10,390 nucleotides of DNA, taken from Saprospiraceae bacterium UBA7687 (GTDB lineage: Bacteria > Bacteroidota > Bacteroidia > Chitinophagales > Saprospiraceae). The number at the start of each line of letters is the position of its first letter. Position 1 is the first letter of the stretch. The notes below the pieces were generated by a model that worked only from the letters and a program-made list of their open reading frames with translations, ran no database searches and was not told the DNA's origin. Both the position numbers and the translations under genes were made by a program. The stretch spans positions 1 to 10,390 of the forward strand of contig DLGT01000022.1 of assembly GCA_002482845.1 (NCBI GenBank). Reading direction: 5' to 3'. This document shows, one piece after another, positions 5,640 to 10,390 of this stretch.

Positions 5640-7895
5640 ATGGAAGATAACAACCATGGAAGTCAGTCATCGTATGATGTGAATTCTGAAAGCAAAGGAG
5701 GGTCAGAAAGTAAATGTCCATTTTCAGGGGCATCTCTAAAAAAGACAGCAGGAAATGGCACTGGAAATAGAGATTGGTGGCCAAACCAGTTAAAATTGAA
5801 TATTCTACGTCAAAATTCTTCATTGGCAAATCCAATGGACGAGTCGTTCAATTATGCAGAGGCTTTCAAATCATTAGACCTAGACGCTGTAAAAAAAGAT
5901 ATCGTAGAGTTGATGACAACATCTCAAGAATGGTGGCCTGCAGATTATGGTCATTATGGTCCGTTTTTTATCAGGATGGCTTGGCACAGTGCAGGTACAT
6001 ATCGTATCGCTGACGGCCGTGGTGGCGCAGGTTCAGGTACACAACGTTTTGCACCTCTCAATAGCTGGCCAGACAATGCCAATCTTGATAAAGCTCGTCT
6101 TTTACTTTGGCCTATCAAACAAAAGTATGGCAATAAAATCTCTTGGGCAGATTTAATGATCCTTGCAGGAAACTGCGCATTGGAGTCAATGGGATTTCCA
6201 ACTTTTGGTTTCGGTGGTGGTCGTGAAGACGTATGGCAACCAGATGAAGATGTTTATTGGGGCTCAGAAAGAGAATGGTTGGGAGATCAACGTTACAAAG
6301 GAGATAGAGAACTAGATAATCCTCTGGCAGCAGTTCAAATGGGTCTTATCTACGTAAACCCAGAAGGACCAAATAGTAATCCTGATCCATTGGCTGCAGC
6401 AAAAGATATTCGCGAGACATTCACTCGTATGGCCATGAATGACGAAGAGACGGTAGCATTGATAGCAGGTGGACACTCATTCGGTAAAACCCACGGTGCT
6501 GCTGATCCAAGCAAATATGTAGCTGCCGAACCAGCAGCAGCAGGTATTGAAGAACAAGGACTTGGTTGGAAAAACTCATTCGGCACAGGAAATGCAGGTG
6601 ATACCATCACAAGTGGACTTGAAGGCGCATGGACAACCACACCAACTAAATGGAGTAATAATTATTTTGAAAACCTATTTGGTTTTGAGTGGGAATTATT
6701 CAAAAGTCCAGCAGGTGCACATCAGTGGAGACCTGTGAATGGTGGTGGCGCAGGAACTGTTCCAGATGCACATGATCCATCAATAACACACGCGCCATTT
6801 ATGCTTACGACGGATTTGTCGCTAAGAGTAGATCCTGCGTATGAAAAGATATCTAGAAGATTTTTTGAAAACCCAGATCAATTTGCTGATGCATTTGCTC
6901 GTGCTTGGTATAAACTGACACACAGAGATATGGGTCCAATAGAAAGATACCTAGGACCAGAAGTGCCATCAGAAGTATTGGTTTGGCAAGATCCTGTATC
7001 TCCAGAAACAAAATCTGTGGTGGATGACCAAGATATAGCAAAACTTAAAGAACAAATCTTAGCATCAGGTCTTTCAGTGTCACAGCTGGTATCTACGGCA
7101 TGGGCGTCAGCATCTACATTCAGAGGTTCTGACAAACGTGGTGGTGCCAATGGTGCAAGGGTAAGATTAGCGCCACAAAAAGACTGGGAGGAAAATCATC
7201 CTGGACTTTTAACTACTATAATCAGCACATTAGAAGGTATCCAAAAGAGCTTTAATGATGGTCAATACGGTGGAAAACATATTTCTCTTGCAGACTTGAT
7301 CGTATTGGGTGGTTGTGTAGGTGTAGAAAAAGCAGCAAAAGCAGCAGGTTTTGATATCGCGGTACCATTCACAGCAGGTAGAGGCGATGCTACACAAGAG
7401 CAAACTGATGTAGAGTCTTTTGCAGCACTAAAACCAATGGCAGACGGATTTAGAAATTATACAAGTGCGCACCATATCGGATCTGCAGAAGAGTTGCTCA
7501 TAGATAAGGCACAACTCATGACATTGACAGCGCCAGAGATGACTGTATTGTTAGGTGGAATGCGTGTTCTGAATACAAATTATGGTCATTCAAAAAATGG
7601 GGTATTCACACATACGCCAGAAGTATTGACGAATGACTTTTTTGTCCATTTACTTGATTTGAATACCACTTGGAAAGCAACATCAGCGTCTCAAGATGTA
7701 TTCGAAGGAAAAGATCGTAAAACAGGAGAAGTGAAATGGACTGGAACAAGAGCGGACTTAATTTTTGGGTCTAACTCAGAGCTCCGTGCCATTGCTGAAG
7801 TGTATGGTTGTACGGATTCTAAAACAAAATTTGTTAAAGATTTCGTAGCAGTATGGAATAAAGTGATGAATCTAGATAGATTTGATCTAGCTTGA
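5640..7895 (+). CDS. katG: Catalase-peroxidase (hydroperoxidase I)
   Basis: This 751-residue heme enzyme removes hydrogen peroxide by catalase and peroxidase reactions in the cytoplasm. The N-terminal heme domain carries the distal triad R112, W115 and H116 in FFIRMAWHSAGTYR. The proximal heme ligand is H279 in ALIAGGHSFGKTHGA. W115, Y238 (GLIYVNPEG) and M264 (FTRMAMND) correspond to the Met-Tyr-Trp adduct needed for catalase activity in studied KatGs. The C-terminal half (about 440-751) is the usual heme-free duplicate domain, ending VWNKVMNLDRFDLA. The N-terminal KCPFSG and DWWPNQL segments are also typical. Length is normal and no key residue is missing. The gene appears to be monocistronic, with its own promoter and a strong terminator. 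A dyad over the -35/-40 region suggests peroxide-responsive control, which is inferred. Confidence 0.98.
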   Translation: MEDNNHGSQSSYDVNSESKGGSESKCPFSGASLKKTAGNGTGNRDWWPNQLKLNILRQNSSLANPMDESFNYAEAFKSLDLDAVKKDIVELMTTSQEWWPADYGHYGPFFIRMAWHSAGTYRIADGRGGAGSGTQRFAPLNSWPDNANLDKARLLLWPIKQKYGNKISWADLMILAGNCALESMGFPTFGFGGGREDVWQPDEDVYWGSEREWLGDQRYKGDRELDNPLAAVQMGLIYVNPEGPNSNPDPLAAAKDIRETFTRMAMNDEETVALIAGGHSFGKTHGAADPSKYVAAEPAAAGIEEQGLGWKNSFGTGNAGDTITSGLEGAWTTTPTKWSNNYFENLFGFEWELFKSPAGAHQWRPVNGGGAGTVPDAHDPSITHAPFMLTTDLSLRVDPAYEKISRRFFENPDQFADAFARAWYKLTHRDMGPIERYLGPEVPSEVLVWQDPVSPETKSVVDDQDIAKLKEQILASGLSVSQLVSTAWASASTFRGSDKRGGANGARVRLAPQKDWEENHPGLLTTIISTLEGIQKSFNDGQYGGKHISLADLIVLGGCVGVEKAAKAAGFDIAVPFTAGRGDATQEQTDVESFAALKPMADGFRNYTSAHHIGSAEELLIDKAQLMTLTAPEMTVLLGGMRVLNTNYGHSKNGVFTHTPEVLTNDFFVHLLDLNTTWKATSASQDVFEGKDRKTGEVKWTGTRADLIFGSNSELRAIAEVYGCTDSKTKFVKDFVAVWNKVMNLDRFDLA

Positions 7896-7949
7896 TTATA
7901 AAGAATGGTTTTTCATAGTAAGTAGTTTTAATAAGTTTAAGTAGTTTTT

Positions 7950-7982
7950 AAAGGGTGATCTGGAAACAGGTCACCCTTTTTT
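7950..7982 (+). terminator. Intrinsic terminator of katG
   Basis: A stem GGGTGATCTG (7953-7962) and CAGGTCACCC (7967-7976) closes on a GAAA tetraloop, with AAA and TTT extending the base, followed by six T (7977-7982). One pair is U-G in plus-strand RNA but would be an A-C mismatch on the minus strand. The U-tract is also only on the plus side. It therefore serves katG rather than the convergent pullulanase gene. Confidence 0.93.
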
Positions 7983-8041
7983 ATTATAATCAGATCAACC
8001 CTATAAATATGTTACTTAATAATGGGTTATTTTGGTTCACC

Positions 8042-10027
8042 TTATTCCTGATATAAAACGACCATAGAAATAGCAGGGACTTTTATTTCTCCTGTTGAGG
8101 GTGTATTCATATTAAATTCATCTCCCCAAACAGCTAATTTCCAGTCTTCTTTTAATTTATATTTGATAATTTCTGGACGTGCATTATAAATGACTAAAAT
8201 ATTTTTCCACTTGTCACCATTCGCATGATTGCTGATTTGAAAACTAATCAGTCCGTCTTCTACTTTTTGGAAGACAAGATTTTTGAGAACATCTTCTTTT
8301 TTGGACATGTAGAATGCAGGATGATTTTTGCGGAGTTGGATTAGGTTTTTGTAATAATCCACGACATTTTTGTTTTCTGATTTCCATCTCCAGTCTATTT
8401 GATTGATACTATCTGGAGCATTGTAGCTATTATGATTCCCTTTTTTGGTACGTAACATTTCTTCACCAGCATGGATGAATGGAATGCCTTGAGACGTCAA
8501 AACGACTGCATTAGCTAGTTTGTCCATAGCGATGAGATCAGCTTGAGATGCATCAGGGCGAGATATCTTGAGTTTGTCGAAAAGTGCAAGATTGTCATGA
8601 CATGATACATAATTTACAGATTGCCAAGGCTCCGCGGCCCACGGTTTATCAGAGTTGTAGACGGTTGTAAAGTTTACTTGTGGGTGAGATATGCAGCCAG
8701 CTATGCCCATTTTGACAGACTCTTCTGCACCTTTTTTGCCACTCACAAATCCTTTGTCTTTATCATTAAAAACAGAACCTTTCAGCCCATCTCTGATTTC
8801 ATCAGAAAAAGCAGCTACTTGTGGCATCTGGCTAGTATGGGCTTTTAATGCTCGATTTGGCATTGGTAGTGGCGAGTCACCTGCTGTCCAACCTTCTCCA
8901 TATATCAGAATATTAGGATTGATCTCTTTAAGTCGTTTTGTAATAGCATTCATAGTTTCGATGTCATGAATGGCCATCAAGTCAAATCTAAATCCATCAA
9001 TATGGTATTCTGTCGCCCAGTAAGCTACAGATTCTATTATAAATTTGCGCATCATGGCTCTATCTGAAGCAGTCTCATTGCCACATGCAGAGGCATCAGA
9101 TCTTTTGCCATTATCCCATTGTCTGTAATAGTATCCCGGAACTTCGAGATTAAAATTAGAATTGTCATAGACACCCGTATGATTATAAACAACGTCTATA
9201 ACTACACCTATATCTTGCTGGTGGAAAGCTTGTACCATTTCTTTAAATTCTTGAATTCTTACTTCACTTCTATATGGATTGGTTGAGTATGAACCTTCAG
9301 GTACATTATAATTGATAGGATCATATCCCCAGTTAAATTGTGGTTTGTCTAGCTTGCTTTCATCCACAGAATTGTAATCACATGTAGGAAGTAAATGTAC
9401 ATGAGTTATGCCAAGTTCCTTGAGATGATCGAGACCAGTTCCTACGCCATTTGGTCCTTTGCTTCCTTTTTCTGCTAACCCTAGATATTTTCCTTTGTGC
9501 AAAACACCTGACTCAGGATGGATGGAAGCATCACGTACATGTAACTCATAAAGGATAGCTTCATTAGGAAAATTGATAGATGGTCCACGATCTTTTTCCC
9601 AGTCTATTGGATCTGTACTTTTGAGATCAATGACCATGGCACGTTCTCCATTCACACCTAGTGCTTGTGCATAAATACCAGGAGTTTCGTTGAGCCAATT
9701 GCCTTCAGTTTTGACTTGATAAGTGTAATAAATACCTTGAACATCTCCTCTCACTGTAATTTTCCAGATACCATTTTCTCCCTTTTGGAAATCGGAAGTA
9801 CTTAGGGCTGATCCACCATTTCCAGTTTTGTAAAGTCTTAATTTGACTTCTTCTGCTACAGGAGACCAAATGCTAAATGTCGTAGCTTCTGGTTTGTAAC
9901 GAACCCAAAGATCAGCTTCTGTTGGTGTGGGATATTCGCTAAAGTTTGGCGTCACTTGACCTTTGGTAGTGATAGACATCAACATCGATAGAATCATGAA
10001 AAATGGGAAGATATATTTTTGTGTCAT
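8042..10027 (-). CDS. pulA: Secreted type I pullulanase (GH13 debranching enzyme)
   Basis: This 661-residue enzyme should hydrolyse alpha-1,6 branches of pullulan, glycogen or starch-derived dextrins. It has a signal peptide (residues ~1-23, MTQKYIFPFFMILSMLMSIT) and no lipobox cysteine. A CBM48-like beta-sandwich follows (~37-135, RYKPEATTFSIWSPVAEEVKLRLY), then the GH13 barrel. FNWGYDP (231-237) is the type I pullulanase signature YNWGYDP with Phe replacing Tyr. DVVYNHT (278-284) is GH13 region I. The nucleophile is D349 (DGFRFD), the acid/base E378 (YGEGW) and the third acid D478 (CHDN). A C-terminal beta domain ends in KVPAISMVVLYQE. An in-frame ATG at 10093 would add 22 residues in front of the signal peptide. 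The start at 10027 is preferred because of the signal peptide and because a -7 box lies between the two ATGs. No other glycan gene is adjacent. Confidence 0.95.
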   Translation of the reverse strand: MTQKYIFPFFMILSMLMSITTKGQVTPNFSEYPTPTEADLWVRYKPEATTFSIWSPVAEEVKLRLYKTGNGGSALSTSDFQKGENGIWKITVRGDVQGIYYTYQVKTEGNWLNETPGIYAQALGVNGERAMVIDLKSTDPIDWEKDRGPSINFPNEAILYELHVRDASIHPESGVLHKGKYLGLAEKGSKGPNGVGTGLDHLKELGITHVHLLPTCDYNSVDESKLDKPQFNWGYDPINYNVPEGSYSTNPYRSEVRIQEFKEMVQAFHQQDIGVVIDVVYNHTGVYDNSNFNLEVPGYYYRQWDNGKRSDASACGNETASDRAMMRKFIIESVAYWATEYHIDGFRFDLMAIHDIETMNAITKRLKEINPNILIYGEGWTAGDSPLPMPNRALKAHTSQMPQVAAFSDEIRDGLKGSVFNDKDKGFVSGKKGAEESVKMGIAGCISHPQVNFTTVYNSDKPWAAEPWQSVNYVSCHDNLALFDKLKISRPDASQADLIAMDKLANAVVLTSQGIPFIHAGEEMLRTKKGNHNSYNAPDSINQIDWRWKSENKNVVDYYKNLIQLRKNHPAFYMSKKEDVLKNLVFQKVEDGLISFQISNHANGDKWKNILVIYNARPEIIKYKLKEDWKLAVWGDEFNMNTPSTGEIKVPAISMVVLYQE

Positions 10028-10049
10028 GAATATTGGCTGTTTTAAAAGA

Positions 10050-10057
10050 CAAAAGTA
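10050..10057 (-). promoter_or_regulatory. Putative -7 element of the pullulanase gene
   Basis: Read on the minus strand this is TACTTTTG, matching TAnnTTTG. Transcription would start near 10043, only about 16 nt before the ATG at 10027 and downstream of the alternative ATG at 10093. It therefore supports the shorter protein. No convincing -33 TTTG is present at the expected distance. Confidence 0.42.
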
Positions 10058-10093
10058 AGGATCAGAATTACAATAAATGACTGATTTCGTCAA

Positions 10094-10290
10094 AAACTTG
10101 AAATTAAAAGAAGAATGGTATTTAATTCACGAACTTTATTGTTTGATATACAGCCATTAAACTTATACCTAAACTATTTCTTTTGCTTGTTCTCATTTTT
10201 TGTATAATGTTTAAGTGTTTAACGTTTAAGAGATGCAGTCATTTTGTTTAACCTTATCCTTAATCTCAATCTCAACCTTATTTCATCTAG
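10094..10290. other. Non-coding region rich in short direct repeats
   Basis: No convincing gene is present. GTTTAA occurs at 10209, 10217, 10224 and 10246, the first three spaced 8 and 7 bp. AATCTC is tandemly repeated at 10262-10273, and AACCTTAT occurs at 10250-10257 and 10274-10281. The clustering could be a binding-site array or low-complexity intergenic sequence. Confidence 0.4.
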
Positions 10291-10386
10291 TTTACCCCCG
10301 ACCCCTTATATGTTTGCATTTTAATTAAAAAGGGCCCAAGATAAACGAATAATTTATAACTTGGCGGTTGAAGGGGAGCAGCCCTT
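10291..10386. other. Nested stem structure / possible intergenic element at right edge
   Basis: AAGGGC (10330-10335) pairs with GCCCTT (10381-10386). Directly inside, CCAAG (10336-10340) pairs with CTTGG (10360-10364), extended by ATAAA (10341-10345) with TTTAT (10353-10357) around a 7-nt loop. Alternative pairings exist: AAGGG (10371-10375) with CCCTT (10382-10386), and CCCCTT (10302-10307) with AAGGGG (10371-10376). The GC-rich blocks TTTACCCCCGACCCCTT and GAAGGGGAGCAGCCC stand out from the AT-rich surroundings and may be the arms of a dispersed intergenic repeat. The window ends before the element can be bounded, so its strand and role are unknown. Confidence 0.35.
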
Positions 10387-10390
10387 GATA

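Noticed and set aside
7985..8036. Minus-strand terminator AACCC/GGGTT for the pullulanase gene
   Set aside because: The stem is 5 bp with a loop of about 22 nt and no T-tract on the minus strand.
10287..10388. 3' end of a minus-strand gene entering from the right
   Set aside because: Two minus frames are open for about 21 and 33 codons, but neither translation looks like a known C-terminus and both run through the stem structure.
10360..10390. Start of an S-box riboswitch (GGTTGAAGGG...GCCCTTGATA)
   Set aside because: It resembles the S-box P2 helix, but the AGAGA junction is absent and the arm lengths are off by one; the decisive GCAACC would lie outside the window.

Overview
The window looks like chromosomal DNA from a member of the Bacteroidota, possibly Saprospiria- or Cytophagia-like; the exact class is a guess. 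It is AT-rich, and its genes lack clear Shine-Dalgarno sequences and have A/T-rich leaders instead. Four genes are preceded by a perfect match to the Bacteroidota -7 element TAnnTTTG. A TonB-receptor-like outer-membrane protein with an N-terminal carboxypeptidase-D-like domain and a plug/barrel is typical of the phylum.

Layout: 1-134 is intergenic DNA with two copies of a 34-bp hairpin repeat. 135-746 (minus) encodes a small membrane protein with TPR-like helices. After a 261-bp divergent promoter region come an OsmC-family redox protein (1008-1424) and a MetZ-type O-succinylhomoserine sulfhydrylase (1644-2792), both plus strand. The 219-bp gap between them is not ordinary spacer. It holds an unusually structured, locally GC-rich stretch with several mutually exclusive pairings, and also a methionine-rich open frame that overlaps both flanking genes. 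A TonB-dependent-receptor-like barrel follows (2874-5276), then a 363-bp AT-rich regulatory gap and katG (5640-7895) with a textbook GAAA-loop terminator. A secreted type I pullulanase (8042-10027, minus) converges on katG. The last ~300 bases carry no convincing gene but are rich in short repeats and end in a nested stem structure cut by the window edge.

Functionally the window is mostly housekeeping and accessory metabolism: sulfur assimilation into homocysteine (MetZ), peroxide defence (KatG, perhaps the OsmC protein), alpha-glucan debranching outside the cytoplasm (pullulanase) and outer-membrane transport. No phage, CRISPR, transposase, rRNA or tRNA was seen. The most promising undescribed signals are non-coding: the metZ leader, the repeat pair at the left edge, the dyad over the katG promoter and the structured element at the right edge.
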